A stretch of DNA of 64,000 nt from Streptomyces humidus (lineage in GTDB: Bacteria > Actinomycetota > Actinomycetes > Streptomycetales > Streptomycetaceae): NCBI RefSeq assembly GCF_014649655.1, contig NZ_BMTL01000026.1, positions 62,001 through 126,000 on the forward strand, read 5' to 3'. Shown here in pieces: positions 27,476 to 36,443 of the stretch. Each line of letters begins with the position of its first letter. The stretch's first letter is position 1. The translations under genes were made by a program, and so were the position numbers. Under the pieces are notes generated by a model. It made no database searches. It had not been told where the DNA came from and was given only the letters and a program-made list of their open reading frames with translations.

Positions 27476-28708
27476 CTAGTGGGCCACCGCGGCCGCGCCG
27501 TGCTCGTCGACGAGCGCGCCGGTGGTGAAACGGTCGAGCGAGAAGGGGGCGTTGAGGGCGTGCGGGGTGTCGTGGGCGATGGTGTGGGCGTAGACCCAGC
27601 CGACGCCCGGGGTGGCCTTGAAACCGCCCGTTCCCCAGCCGCAGTTGAGATAGAGGTTGTCGACCGGGCTGAGCCCGACGATCGGCGAGGCGTCGGGGCT
27701 GACGTCGACGATGCCGCCCCAGGTGCGCAGGACGTGCGCGCGGGCGAAGACCGGGAAGAGCTCCAGGGCCGCGGCCATCTGCTCCTCGATGATGTGGAAC
27801 GCGCCGCGCTGGGTGTACGAGTTGTAGGCGTCGATGCCCGCGCCCATCACCAGCTCGCCCTTGTGCGCCTGGCTGACGTACACATGGACGGCGTTGGACA
27901 TCACGACCGTCGGGTGCACCGGCTCCAGGAGCTCGGAGACCAGGGCCTGCAGGGGGTGGGACTGGACGGGGAGCCGGATGCCCGCCATGGCGGCGAGGAC
28001 CGAGGTGTGTCCCGCAGAGCACAGCGCGACCTTGCCGGCCGCGATGCGGCCCCGGGTCGTGCGGACGCCGACGACCCGGTTGCCGACCACGTCGAGGCCG
28101 GTGACCTCGCAGTTCTGGATGATGTCGACGCCGGCCGCGTCGGCGGAGCGGGCCAGGCCCCAGGCCACGTGGTCGTGCTTGGCGATGCCGGCGCGCGGCT
28201 GGTAGGTGGCGCCGAGGACCGGGTAGCGCACGTCCTGCGAGATGTTGACGATCGGGCAGACTTCCTTGACGCCGTCGGCGTCGAGCCACTCCGCGTCCAC
28301 GCCGTTGAGGCGGTTGGCCTCCACGCGGCGCACGCTGTCGCGGACGTCCTGGAGGCTGTGGGCGAGGTTCAGCACGCCGCGCTGGGAGAAGAGGATCGGG
28401 TAGTCGAGCTCCTCCTCCAGTCCCTCCCAGAGTCTGAGGGCGTGCTCGTAGATGCCGGCGCTCTCGTCCCACAGGTAGTTGGAGCGGATGATCGTGGTGT
28501 TGCGGGCCATGTTGCCGCCGCCGAGCCAGCCCTTCTCCAGCACGGCGACGTTGGTGATGCCGTGGTTCTTCGCCAGATAGTGGGCGGTGGCCAGGCCGTG
28601 TCCGCCGCCGCCGACGACGACCACGTCGTACGACTTCTTGGGCTCGGGGTCGCGCCACAGCCAGTCGGGGTGTTCGGGGAGGTCTGCGCCGGGGGTGCGG
28701 GGGCTCAT
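27476..28708 (-). CDS. soxB: Sarcosine oxidase, beta subunit
   Basis: The 410-residue flavoprotein subunit that oxidises the N-methyl amine. It has the DAO-type FAD fold VVVGGGGHGLATAHYLAKNH, the conserved NMARNTTIIRSNYLWDES and the C-terminal LNCGWGTGGFKATPG; family members also carry covalent FMN on a His. The ATG at 28708 overlaps a 21-codon ORF stop (ATGA) and is preceded by GGAG. The next gene, the SoxD-SoxA fusion, starts 11 nt after its stop. Confidence 0.95.
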   Translation of the reverse strand: MSPRTPGADLPEHPDWLWRDPEPKKSYDVVVVGGGGHGLATAHYLAKNHGITNVAVLEKGWLGGGNMARNTTIIRSNYLWDESAGIYEHALRLWEGLEEELDYPILFSQRGVLNLAHSLQDVRDSVRRVEANRLNGVDAEWLDADGVKEVCPIVNISQDVRYPVLGATYQPRAGIAKHDHVAWGLARSADAAGVDIIQNCEVTGLDVVGNRVVGVRTTRGRIAAGKVALCSAGHTSVLAAMAGIRLPVQSHPLQALVSELLEPVHPTVVMSNAVHVYVSQAHKGELVMGAGIDAYNSYTQRGAFHIIEEQMAAALELFPVFARAHVLRTWGGIVDVSPDASPIVGLSPVDNLYLNCGWGTGGFKATPGVGWVYAHTIAHDTPHALNAPFSLDRFTTGALVDEHGAAAVAH

Positions 28709-28770
28709 CGGACGTCTCCGTCTTCCGAAAGGTACGGATACTGCGGGTGCTGGGGGACGTGCGCGTTCAT
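28705..28770 (-). CDS. 21-codon small ORF between folD and soxB
   Basis: The peptide MNAHVPQHPQYPYLSEDGDV-R is Pro-, Gln- and Tyr-rich. Its ATG overlaps the folD stop (ATGA, 28767-28770), and its own stop overlaps the soxB start (ATGA, 28705-28708). Both junctions therefore have the 4-bp overlap of translational coupling, and the soxB ribosome-binding site GGAG lies inside it. It could be a coupling leader or a tiny operon-encoded peptide. No function is known to me. Confidence 0.5.
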   Translation of the reverse strand: MNAHVPQHPQYPYLSEDGDVR

Positions 28771-29627
28771 AGGGCGGTGGCGTTCCTCTCGGCGGCCTCG
28801 ACGACGTTGGCCAGCAGCATCGCGCGGGTCATGGGACCGACCCCGCCGGGCATCGGCGCGATCCAGCCGGCGACCTGGGCGGCGTCCGGGTGGACATCGC
28901 CGACCAGGCCCTGCTCGGTGCGGGTGATGCCGACGTCCAGGACGGCCGCGCCGGTGCGCAGCATGTCCTTGGTGATCAGCCCTGGCGAGCCGGCCGCCGC
29001 GATGACGATGTCGGCCTCGCGGGTGTGCCAGGCCAGGCCCTTGGTGCCGGTGTGGCACAAGGTGACGGTGGCGTTCTCGGAGCGGCGGGTGAGGAGCAGG
29101 CCGATGGGGCGGCCGACCGTGATGCCGCGGCCGACGACGCAGACCCGGGCGCCGTCGAGCGGTACCCCGTGGCGCCGCAGGAGTTCGACGATGCCGCGAG
29201 GGGTGCACGGCAGCGGGGCGTCGACGCCGAGGGTGAGCCGGCCGAGGTTGACGGGGTGCAGTCCGTCGGCGTCCTTGGCCGGGTCCATGCGTTCCAGGAC
29301 GGCGTTGGCGTCGAGGTGGCGGGGCAGCGGGAGCTGGACGATGTAGCCGGTGCAGGCCGGGTCGGCGTTCAATTCGTCGATGACGTCCTCGACCTGCTGC
29401 TGCGTGGCGTCGGCGGGCAGGTCGCGGCGGATGGAGGCGATGCCGACCTGGGCGCAGTCGCGGTGCTTGCCGCCGACGTAGGCGCGGCTGCCGGGGTCGT
29501 CGCCGACCAGCACCGTGCCGAGGCCGGGCGGGCGGCCGGACGTGGCGGTCGACTTGGCCACGCGCTCCGTGAGTTCGCGGCGGATGTCGGCGGCGGTGGC
29601 CCTGCCGTCGAGCAACTGTGCGTTCAC
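28767..29627 (-). CDS. folD: Bifunctional methylene-THF dehydrogenase / methenyl-THF cyclohydrolase
   Basis: A 286-residue FolD that oxidises 5,10-methylene-THF, made by dimethylglycine and sarcosine oxidases, to 10-formyl-THF with NADP. The catalytic region AYVGGKHRDCAQVGI carries the Tyr-x3-Lys pair, and the PQLPLP-like motif is VQLPLPRHLDA; the nucleotide motif is VVGRGITVGRP. The GTG at 29627 gives the standard N-terminus and follows AAGGAA. It lies 37 nt after dmgO and is coupled to the small ORF before soxB. This placement makes it a catabolic paralogue feeding PurU. Confidence 0.95.
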   Translation of the reverse strand: MNAQLLDGRATAADIRRELTERVAKSTATSGRPPGLGTVLVGDDPGSRAYVGGKHRDCAQVGIASIRRDLPADATQQQVEDVIDELNADPACTGYIVQLPLPRHLDANAVLERMDPAKDADGLHPVNLGRLTLGVDAPLPCTPRGIVELLRRHGVPLDGARVCVVGRGITVGRPIGLLLTRRSENATVTLCHTGTKGLAWHTREADIVIAAAGSPGLITKDMLRTGAAVLDVGITRTEQGLVGDVHPDAAQVAGWIAPMPGGVGPMTRAMLLANVVEAAERNATAL

Positions 29628-29664
29628 CGGCGGTGTTCCTTCCCTCGTCGGCCGTGGCCGGGGA

Positions 29665-32103
29665 TCAGCCACGGAGGCGGGACATGGTGGGGTCGAACAG
29701 GGGTTCCTCGGTGACGACCGCCTCGACGCGCTGGTCGAAGTAGCCGATGTGCAGCACAGTTCCGGGGGACGTCAGCTCGGCCGGGAGCCAGGCGTAGGCG
29801 ATGCCCTTGCCGATGGTGTAGCCGTAGGCGGCGCTGGTGACGTAGCCGACCGGCCGCTCGCCGTCGAAGACGGGTTCCTTGCCCAGGACGACCGAGCGGG
29901 GGTCGTCGACGACGAGGCAGGACAGCTTGCGGCGAACGTTCTCCTTGCGGCGCAGCAGCGCGGCCTTGCCGATGAAGTCGTCCTTGTCGAGCTTGACGGC
30001 GAAGCCGACGCCGGCCTCGTAGGGGTCGTGCTCGTAGGTCATGTCGGTGCCGAAGGAGCGGTAGCCCTTCTCCAGGCGCAGGCTGTTGAAGGCGCCACGG
30101 CCGGCGATGACGCCGCCGAGGGGCCGGGCCGCCTCCCAGAGGGTGTCCCAGAGCTTGCGGCCCTGGTCGGCGGTGGTGTAGAGCTCCCAGCCGAGTTCGC
30201 CGACGTAGCTCAGGCGCATGGCGGTGACGGGCACCGAGCCGATGTAGGCGGTCTTGGCCCGGAAGTACTTCAGTCCTTCGCCCGAGAAGTCGGCGTCGGT
30301 GAGAGGCTGCAGGACCTTGCGGGCGAGCGGGCCCCACAGGCCGATGCAGCAGGTGCCGGGGGTGATGTCGCGGACCTGGACCGTGCCGTCGGCCGGGAGG
30401 TGGCGGGTGATCCAGTCCAGGTCGAGGTTGCCGTTGGCGCCGATCTGGAAGGTGTCGCGGGCCAGCCGGGCCACGGTGACGTCGCTGCGGATGCCGCCGT
30501 CGTGGTCGAGGAAGAGCGTGTAGGTCACCGAGCCGACGGATTTGGCGACCTTGCCGGTGCACAGGCGCTCCAGGAGGTCGGCGGCGCCGGGGCCGCTCAC
30601 CTCCAGGCGCTTGAGGGCCGTCATGTCGTACATCGCGACGGTCTCGCGGGTGGCCTGGGCCTCGGCGCCGACGATCGGCGACCAGAACCGCGCGGCCCAG
30701 TCGCCCGGGGTCGGGATGCTGCGGCCGTCCACGAGGCCGGCGTTGGCCTCGTACCACTGCGGACGCTCCCAGCCGTTCGCCTCCAGGAAGACGGCGCCGT
30801 GCTCCTGCTGGCGGGCGTGGAAGGGGCTGGTGCGGATCGGGCGCGGGTCCCCGGGCGGCTGGAGGGGGTGGATGATGTCGTAGACCTCGACGAAGTTCTG
30901 GCAGTCGCGGGCCAGGACGTACTCCGGGGACAGCTGGTGCGGCTCGAAGCGGTTGAGGTCGCACTCGTGCAGGTCGAAGGAGGAGCAGTAGCCGTCGACC
31001 AGCCATTCGGCCATGGCGCGTCCCACGCCGGCGGAGTGGGTGACCCAGACGGCCTCGGCGACCCAGAAGCCCTTGACGTCCCGTGACTCGCCGAGGAGCG
31101 GGAAGTTGTCGGTGGTGAAGGAGAACAGGCCGTTGATGCCCTCCTCGACCTTCGCCTCCTTCGTGGCGGGGAGGAGCGCCTGGGTCTCGGTCCAGGCGTC
31201 CGCGAAGTCGTCCTCGGTGAACTTCAGGACCGACGGCATGCCGTCGGCCTCCTCCACGGAGAGGATCTCGTCGGCGGTGACGGGCATCGGGCGGTGGCCG
31301 TAGTAGCCGATGCCGATGCCGTCGAAGCGGTCGCGGTAGTAGAGGTCGGCGTCCTGGTGGCGCAGGATCGGCCGGACCGCCTCCTCGGTCTGACCGGCGA
31401 GTGCCGGGATCGGGCCGGTCCAGGCGAGCTGGTGGGCGAGCGGAGTCAGCGGGAGGTTCATCCCGGCCATGCGGGCGATCTTCGGGCCCCAGATGCCGGC
31501 GCAGCACACGACGATGTCCGCCGGGATCTCGCCCTGGTCGGTCAGGACGCCGGTGACCTCGTCGTCGGCCGTCAGGACGTCGAGGACCTCGTGGCGGGCC
31601 AGGAAGGTCACGCCGCGCTCGGTGGCCCGGCGGATCTGGGCCTCGACGGCGAGGACGGCCTTGGCGAGGCCGTCGGTGGGGACGAGGAGGCCGCCGAGGA
31701 CCTTGGCGGGATTGACCAGCGGGTGCTGCTGCAGGCATTCGTCCGCGGTGAGCAGGCGGGCGTCGATGCCCCAGGCGGTGATCCAGCCGTGCCGGCGGCG
31801 CAGTTCGGTCAGGCGCTCGGGGGTGGTGGCCACTTCGAGACCGCCGACCTGGAGGAAGCAGGGCTTGCCGTCCACGTCGAGGGAGCAGAACTTCTCGACG
31901 GTGTACCGGGCCAGTTCGGTCATCGTCTTGGAGGAGTTCGTCTGGAAGACCAGGCCGGGGGCGTGTGACGTGGAGCCGCCGGTGGCGGGCAGCGGGCCCT
32001 GGTCGACCACGGTCACCTCGGTCCAGCCTCGCGCGGAGATCTCGTCCGCGAGAGCCGCGCCCACGACTCCCGCTCCGATGATGACCACTCGGGGTCCCGC
32101 CAT
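29665..32103 (-). CDS. dmgO: Dimethylglycine oxidase (FAD-DAO plus THF-binding GcvT-like domain)
   Basis: An 812-residue bifunctional enzyme. Residues 1 to about 380 form a DAO-type FAD domain (VVIIGAGVVGAALADEISAR; SHAPGLVFQTN) that oxidises dimethylglycine to sarcosine with O2. A middle FAO region and a C-terminal aminomethyltransferase-like half (WELYTTADQG; RLEKGYRSFGTDM) transfer the released carbon to THF. Length and architecture match the Arthrobacter globiformis enzyme (about 830 residues). First gene of the dmgO-folD-sox operon, directly behind tandem IclR-type boxes. Sarcosine dehydrogenase-like substrate preference cannot be fully excluded. Confidence 0.9.
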   Translation of the reverse strand: MAGPRVVIIGAGVVGAALADEISARGWTEVTVVDQGPLPATGGSTSHAPGLVFQTNSSKTMTELARYTVEKFCSLDVDGKPCFLQVGGLEVATTPERLTELRRRHGWITAWGIDARLLTADECLQQHPLVNPAKVLGGLLVPTDGLAKAVLAVEAQIRRATERGVTFLARHEVLDVLTADDEVTGVLTDQGEIPADIVVCCAGIWGPKIARMAGMNLPLTPLAHQLAWTGPIPALAGQTEEAVRPILRHQDADLYYRDRFDGIGIGYYGHRPMPVTADEILSVEEADGMPSVLKFTEDDFADAWTETQALLPATKEAKVEEGINGLFSFTTDNFPLLGESRDVKGFWVAEAVWVTHSAGVGRAMAEWLVDGYCSSFDLHECDLNRFEPHQLSPEYVLARDCQNFVEVYDIIHPLQPPGDPRPIRTSPFHARQQEHGAVFLEANGWERPQWYEANAGLVDGRSIPTPGDWAARFWSPIVGAEAQATRETVAMYDMTALKRLEVSGPGAADLLERLCTGKVAKSVGSVTYTLFLDHDGGIRSDVTVARLARDTFQIGANGNLDLDWITRHLPADGTVQVRDITPGTCCIGLWGPLARKVLQPLTDADFSGEGLKYFRAKTAYIGSVPVTAMRLSYVGELGWELYTTADQGRKLWDTLWEAARPLGGVIAGRGAFNSLRLEKGYRSFGTDMTYEHDPYEAGVGFAVKLDKDDFIGKAALLRRKENVRRKLSCLVVDDPRSVVLGKEPVFDGERPVGYVTSAAYGYTIGKGIAYAWLPAELTSPGTVLHIGYFDQRVEAVVTEEPLFDPTMSRLRG

Positions 32104-32141
32104 CGCCGCACCTCCGTCTGTTGATCAGCCGTGCCGATCGA

Positions 32142-32177
32142 GTTGCTGTTTACGCAACGCGGTTCAGGTTGCGCAAC
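32142..32177. promoter_or_regulatory. Tandem IclR-type boxes upstream of dmgO
   Basis: GTTGCT-GTTTA-CGCAAC (32142-32158) and GGTTCA-GGTTG-CGCAAC (32161-32177) start 19 bp apart, 39-74 bp upstream of the dmgO start. Both right half-sites are perfect. Confidence 0.65.
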
Positions 32178-32328
32178 TCAATGTGCCTTCCGCGCAGGTG
32201 GGTGTCAAGGGTCCCGAGACCTCGGGAAAACAGGCCGGAACACGGCGATGCCCGGTGGGCGGCGCGCATCCCGCGCACACCGCCCACCGGGCATGAACCG
32301 ACCGGATTCCCGCTTCCGGTCCGCGCTC

Positions 32329-33306
32329 CTACTTGACCCAGGCGTCCACCTTGGCGCGGTTGGCGTCGACCCACTTCTTCGCCGCGGCCTCCGGGGTCAT
32401 CTTGTCGACCGCGATGTACTTGGCCACCGTGTTCTGGTCGTCGTTCGTCCAGTTGAAGTTCTTCACCAGGTCGTAGGCGGGACTGCCGGACTTGGCGAAC
32501 TTCGCGCTGACGATCTTGTCCAGGTCGTACACGGGGTAGTCACAGGCGACCTTCTCCGCGTCGGCGTCGCAACCCGCCTTGTACGGGGGCAGGTTCACCT
32601 TCACCAACGGCACCTCGGACAGGAACCACTGCGGCTCGTAGAAGTAGCCGATCACCCATTCCTTGTTCTTCTCGGCCTTGCGGTAGGCCTGGATGAGCGC
32701 CGTCTCGCTGCCCGCGTACACCACCTTGAAGCCCAGCTTCAGGTTCTTCACCAGAGCCTCGTCGTTGGTGACGTACGACGGGTCGCCGTCCAGGAGCTGG
32801 CCCTTGCCGCCCGACTCGGAGGTCTTGAACTCGGCCGCGTACTTGTTCAGGCTCTTCCAGTCGGTGATGTCCGGGTGGGCCTTCGCCAGCCACGGCGGCA
32901 CGTACCAGCCGATGATGCCCTTGTTGCCGGTCGAACCGGCGGGGACGGCCGTCTTCTGCCCGTCGATGTACTTCTTCTTCAGGTCGTCGTGACCCCAGTT
33001 CTCCAGGACGGCGTCCACCTCGCCCGTCCCGAACCCCTGCCAGGCGATCTCCTCCTTCAGGTCCTTCTTGGTGACCGTGCAGCCCAGGTCGTGCTGCGCG
33101 ACGTACGCGACGACCGCCGCGTCCGCCTCGTAGCCCACCCACGGGTTGACCGCGAGGTTGAACGCGCCGCACTTGCCCGAGCCGCTCGAACCGCCGGCGT
33201 CCGAGGAACTGCTCCCGACCTTCGCACCGCCGCAGGCGGTGAGGGTGAGGCCGAGGACCGCTGCGCCGGCCGCGCCGGCTCTCCATCGTCTTGCTTGCCT
33301 TGCCAT
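32329..33306 (-). CDS. Glycine betaine/proline ABC transporter substrate-binding lipoprotein
   Basis: An OpuAC/ProX-type binding protein of 325 residues: basic N-terminus, hydrophobic stretch and lipobox LTLTAC (lipidated Cys) and then VNPWVGYEADAAVVAYV, VDAVLENWGHDD and GIIGWYVPPWLAK, which supply the aromatic cage for quaternary amines. The ATG at 33306 has AAGGAG upstream. It is the last gene of betB-ATPase-permease-SBP, 13 nt after the permease. It captures betaine or choline outside the membrane. Confidence 0.92.
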   Translation of the reverse strand: MARQARRWRAGAAGAAVLGLTLTACGGAKVGSSSSDAGGSSGSGKCGAFNLAVNPWVGYEADAAVVAYVAQHDLGCTVTKKDLKEEIAWQGFGTGEVDAVLENWGHDDLKKKYIDGQKTAVPAGSTGNKGIIGWYVPPWLAKAHPDITDWKSLNKYAAEFKTSESGGKGQLLDGDPSYVTNDEALVKNLKLGFKVVYAGSETALIQAYRKAEKNKEWVIGYFYEPQWFLSEVPLVKVNLPPYKAGCDADAEKVACDYPVYDLDKIVSAKFAKSGSPAYDLVKNFNWTNDDQNTVAKYIAVDKMTPEAAAKKWVDANRAKVDAWVK

Positions 33307-33319
33307 GATCAGTTTCTCC

Positions 33320-35338
33320 TTATGCGCCGGCACGCCGCGCCGCTGCTTGAGTGATCCGGTCGAACATGACTCCGAGAAGGACGATGGCCAGCCCAGCGGC
33401 GAGCCCCTTTCCGAACAGTTGGCCCTGCGAGAAACCGGCCACGACGTCGTAGCCGAGGGCGCCCGCGCCCACCAGGCCGCCCACCACAACCATCGACAGC
33501 ACGTAGATCAGGCCCTGGTTCGTGGCGAGAGTCAGGGCGCCGCGCGCCATCGGCAGCTGGACCTTGGTGATGATCTGCCAGGTGTTGCACCCGGCGGAGG
33601 TGGCCGCCTCCACGGTGGTCTCGGGCACGTTCCGCACCCCGTCCGCGATGATCTTTATTGCGACGGGAGCCGCGTAGACGATCGCGGCGACGATCGCCGT
33701 GAAACGGGTCGCGCCGAAGAGCGCGAGGAACGGCACCAGATAGACGAACGGCGGCATGACCTGTGCCGCGTCCAGGCTCGGCCGCAGTACGCGGTCCACC
33801 AGCCGGCTGCGGCCCATCCAGACGCCGAAGCCGATGCCGAGCAGCATCACGAGAATGGTGGCGACCACGGTCGAGGCCAGGGTCGTCATGCTGTCCGACC
33901 ACATCCCGGTGGCGACCAGCAGTCCCACGCACACCGCGGTGGTGATCCCGGCCCGGCGGCCGCCCAGGACGACGCCGAGCGCGACCAGCACGGCGCCGAC
34001 GAGCCACCAGGGGGAGTCCGTGAGCAGCGACTGGAACGGGTTGAGCAGTCCGTTGGTGATCAGGTCGCGGACGGTGTTGGTGACGCCCGAGAGGTTGTCC
34101 TGCACCCAGGTCGTCGAGGTGTCCGCCGCACCCGCGATGGAGCTGCCCAAGCCTCCCTCGCCGGGGAACTCGGCCGCCCACACATAGGTGTGCGACATGA
34201 AGACCAGGACGGCCGTGAGGACCGCTCCCGCGCCGAGCAGCGGCCGCCGCCAGGCGAGGAACCGGTTCTTCGAACGCCGGGCCTCCTCCTCGCGGGTGCT
34301 GGCCGCGGTCGTCACCCGGTCGAGGACGATCGCCATGACGACGATGGACAGGCCCGCGTTGAAGGCCGTGCCCACGTCGAGCGACTGCAGCGCCTGGACG
34401 ACGGTCTTGCCGAGGCCGGGAGCGTCGATGAGGGCCGCGATGGTCACCATGGCCAGGGCGGCCATGATGGTCTGGTTGACGCCCATCACCACGGTCCGCT
34501 TGGACATCGGCAGCAGGACCTTCAGCAGGGCCTGCCGGCGGGTCGCGCCGAGCGAGTCGGCCGCCTCCACCGTCGTCTCCGGCACGGTCCGGATGGCGTG
34601 CGCGGTGATCCTGATCGCCGGCGGCGCCGCGTAGATCACCGTGGCGATGGTGGCGGAGGCTCCGCCGATGAGGAAGAACAGGGTCAGTGGGGCCAGATAG
34701 ACGAAGGTCGGCATCGTCTGCATGAAGTCCAGCAGGGGGGTGACGACCCGGTTGACCCGGTCGGACAGCCCCGCCCACACCCCCAGGGGGATCGCGAACA
34801 ACAGCGCCACGAGGACCGCGGAGACGGTGAGCGCCAGGGTGTCCATGCTCTCCTGCCACAGGCCCTGCAGGCCCAGGAAGGTGAAGCCCGCCACGGCCAG
34901 CAGGGCGACCCGCCAGTTGCCGAAGGCCCAGGAGACGTAACCCGCGATGCCGACGACGCCGAGCCAGCCGATCTGCGGGAGGGGGCGGCCGGCGGAGGGC
35001 TGGGAGATCAACTCCTGCACGAAGGTGACCAGGTGGTCGATGACCAGGCGGATCTCGTTGAAGAAGTACAGGAACAGGGGGTTGGAGTTGCGGTTCGCGC
35101 CGATCGAGTCGTTGACGTCGTTGAACCACCGGTGCAGATCGGTCAGGTCGGCCGCCGCGAGCGCGAGGGTCTGCCTGCCGCGCAGGACGACGAAGAGCAC
35201 CAGCCAGACGACCAGGATCGCGCCGATCACCAGGGGGCGGCCGATCCTGCGGGCCTCCCCGGCCGGGGCCGGCTCCGGCCCCGGCCGGGTCGCCTCCGGT
35301 TTGCCCGGCGGCTCGGTCTTCTCCACGACGACGGTCAT
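33320..35338 (-). CDS. Betaine/choline ABC transporter permease, two permease domains fused
   Basis: A 672-residue membrane protein with two BPD_transp_1 domains. Each carries the EAA-type loop (ETTVEAADSLGATRRQALLK and ETTVEAATSAGCNTWQIITK). The usual ProW/OpuAB subunit has one domain, so a single chain here probably replaces a homodimer. Start ATG at 35338 overlaps the ATPase stop in ATGA. It has a Pro-rich cytoplasmic N-terminus. It forms the channel with the ATP-binding and binding-protein genes on either side. Confidence 0.9.
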   Translation of the reverse strand: MTVVVEKTEPPGKPEATRPGPEPAPAGEARRIGRPLVIGAILVVWLVLFVVLRGRQTLALAAADLTDLHRWFNDVNDSIGANRNSNPLFLYFFNEIRLVIDHLVTFVQELISQPSAGRPLPQIGWLGVVGIAGYVSWAFGNWRVALLAVAGFTFLGLQGLWQESMDTLALTVSAVLVALLFAIPLGVWAGLSDRVNRVVTPLLDFMQTMPTFVYLAPLTLFFLIGGASATIATVIYAAPPAIRITAHAIRTVPETTVEAADSLGATRRQALLKVLLPMSKRTVVMGVNQTIMAALAMVTIAALIDAPGLGKTVVQALQSLDVGTAFNAGLSIVVMAIVLDRVTTAASTREEEARRSKNRFLAWRRPLLGAGAVLTAVLVFMSHTYVWAAEFPGEGGLGSSIAGAADTSTTWVQDNLSGVTNTVRDLITNGLLNPFQSLLTDSPWWLVGAVLVALGVVLGGRRAGITTAVCVGLLVATGMWSDSMTTLASTVVATILVMLLGIGFGVWMGRSRLVDRVLRPSLDAAQVMPPFVYLVPFLALFGATRFTAIVAAIVYAAPVAIKIIADGVRNVPETTVEAATSAGCNTWQIITKVQLPMARGALTLATNQGLIYVLSMVVVGGLVGAGALGYDVVAGFSQGQLFGKGLAAGLAIVLLGVMFDRITQAAARRAGA

Positions 35339-36423
35339 CGGGCGCCGCCTTCCTGTCCGGCGACCACGGCGAGGATCTCCTCGTCGCCGACGATGCCGAG
35401 CAGTTTGCCGTTCTCGACGACCTTGACGGGCTTGTCGGCCGCGAGCACCGCCCGGGTGGCTTCCTTGACCACGACGTCCGGGCCCAGCTCGGGGCCGTCC
35501 AGGGCGTCGCCGTCCTCCGCGGGCCGCATGATCCACCGCAGGGTGAGCACGTCGCCGCGCGGCACGTCCTTGACGAACTCGCGGACGTAGTCGTCGGCGG
35601 GGGCGCCGACGAGTTCGTCGCCCGTGCCGCACTGGACCATCTTGCCGTCGCGCATGATCAGGATGCGGTCGCCCAGCTTGAGGGCCTCGGAGAGGTCGTG
35701 GGTGATGAAGACCATCGTCTTGCCGACCTCGTGGTGAAGCCGGATGACCTCGTTCTGCATGTCACGGCGGATCAGCGGGTCGAGCGCCGAGAACGGCTCG
35801 TCGAAGAGGAGCACGTCCGGCTCGCCGGCCAGCGCGCGGGCCAGCCCGACGCGCTGCTGCATGCCGCCGGAGAGCTGGTCGGGGTAGGACTTCTCGTAGC
35901 CGGCGAGGCCGACGAGTTCGACGACCTCCTGGGCCCGCCGGACGCGCTCCGCCCTGCTCATGCCGCGGATCTCCAGGCCGAAGGCCACGTTGTCGACGAC
36001 CCGGCGGTGCGGCAGCAGCCCGAAGTGCTGGAAGACCATGGAGAACTTGCGGCGGCGCAGATCGCGCAGGCGCCTGTCGTCGGCCTGGCGGATGTCCTCG
36101 CCCTCGAAGACGATCTCGCCCGCGGTGGGCTCGATCAGCCGGGTCAGACATCGCACGAGGGTGGACTTGCCGGAGCCGGACAGGCCCATGACGACGAAGA
36201 CCTCGCCGGGCGACACGTCGAAGTTCACGTCGCGTACGGCGGCGGTGCAGCCGGTGCGGTCCATCAGCTCGCGGCGGGTGAGCCCGCACAACTCCTCGGA
36301 CCCGGGCACCCGGTCGGCCTTCGGCCCGAACACCTTCCACAGCCTGCGCACGGAGATGACCGGGGTGGGACCCGAGTCCTGGGGCGTGCCGCGCCGCGGC
36401 GGCACCTCGGTCTGGGTGGTCAT
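35335..36423 (-). CDS. proV: Glycine betaine/proline ABC transporter ATP-binding protein with CBS region
   Basis: A ProV/OpuAA-type ATPase of 362 residues: Walker A G80-LSGSGKS87, signature LSGGMQQRVGLARAL, Walker B VLLFDEPFSALDP and the H-loop THD. The C-terminal region after residue 290 resembles the CBS modules that sense osmotic strength in this family, though only part is present. It starts 20 nt after betB and overlaps the permease by 4 bp. It energises uptake of betaine or choline. Confidence 0.92.
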   Translation of the reverse strand: MTTQTEVPPRRGTPQDSGPTPVISVRRLWKVFGPKADRVPGSEELCGLTRRELMDRTGCTAAVRDVNFDVSPGEVFVVMGLSGSGKSTLVRCLTRLIEPTAGEIVFEGEDIRQADDRRLRDLRRRKFSMVFQHFGLLPHRRVVDNVAFGLEIRGMSRAERVRRAQEVVELVGLAGYEKSYPDQLSGGMQQRVGLARALAGEPDVLLFDEPFSALDPLIRRDMQNEVIRLHHEVGKTMVFITHDLSEALKLGDRILIMRDGKMVQCGTGDELVGAPADDYVREFVKDVPRGDVLTLRWIMRPAEDGDALDGPELGPDVVVKEATRAVLAADKPVKVVENGKLLGIVGDEEILAVVAGQEGGAR

Positions 36424-36443
36424 GTTCGGCCTTCTTTCGGCGG

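Noticed and set aside
23628..27479. A nearly 1,300-codon plus-strand frame opposite the sarcosine oxidase genes
   Set aside because: Its sequence is low-complexity Arg/Val/Gly, with no domain, and it mirrors soxG and soxDA exactly.
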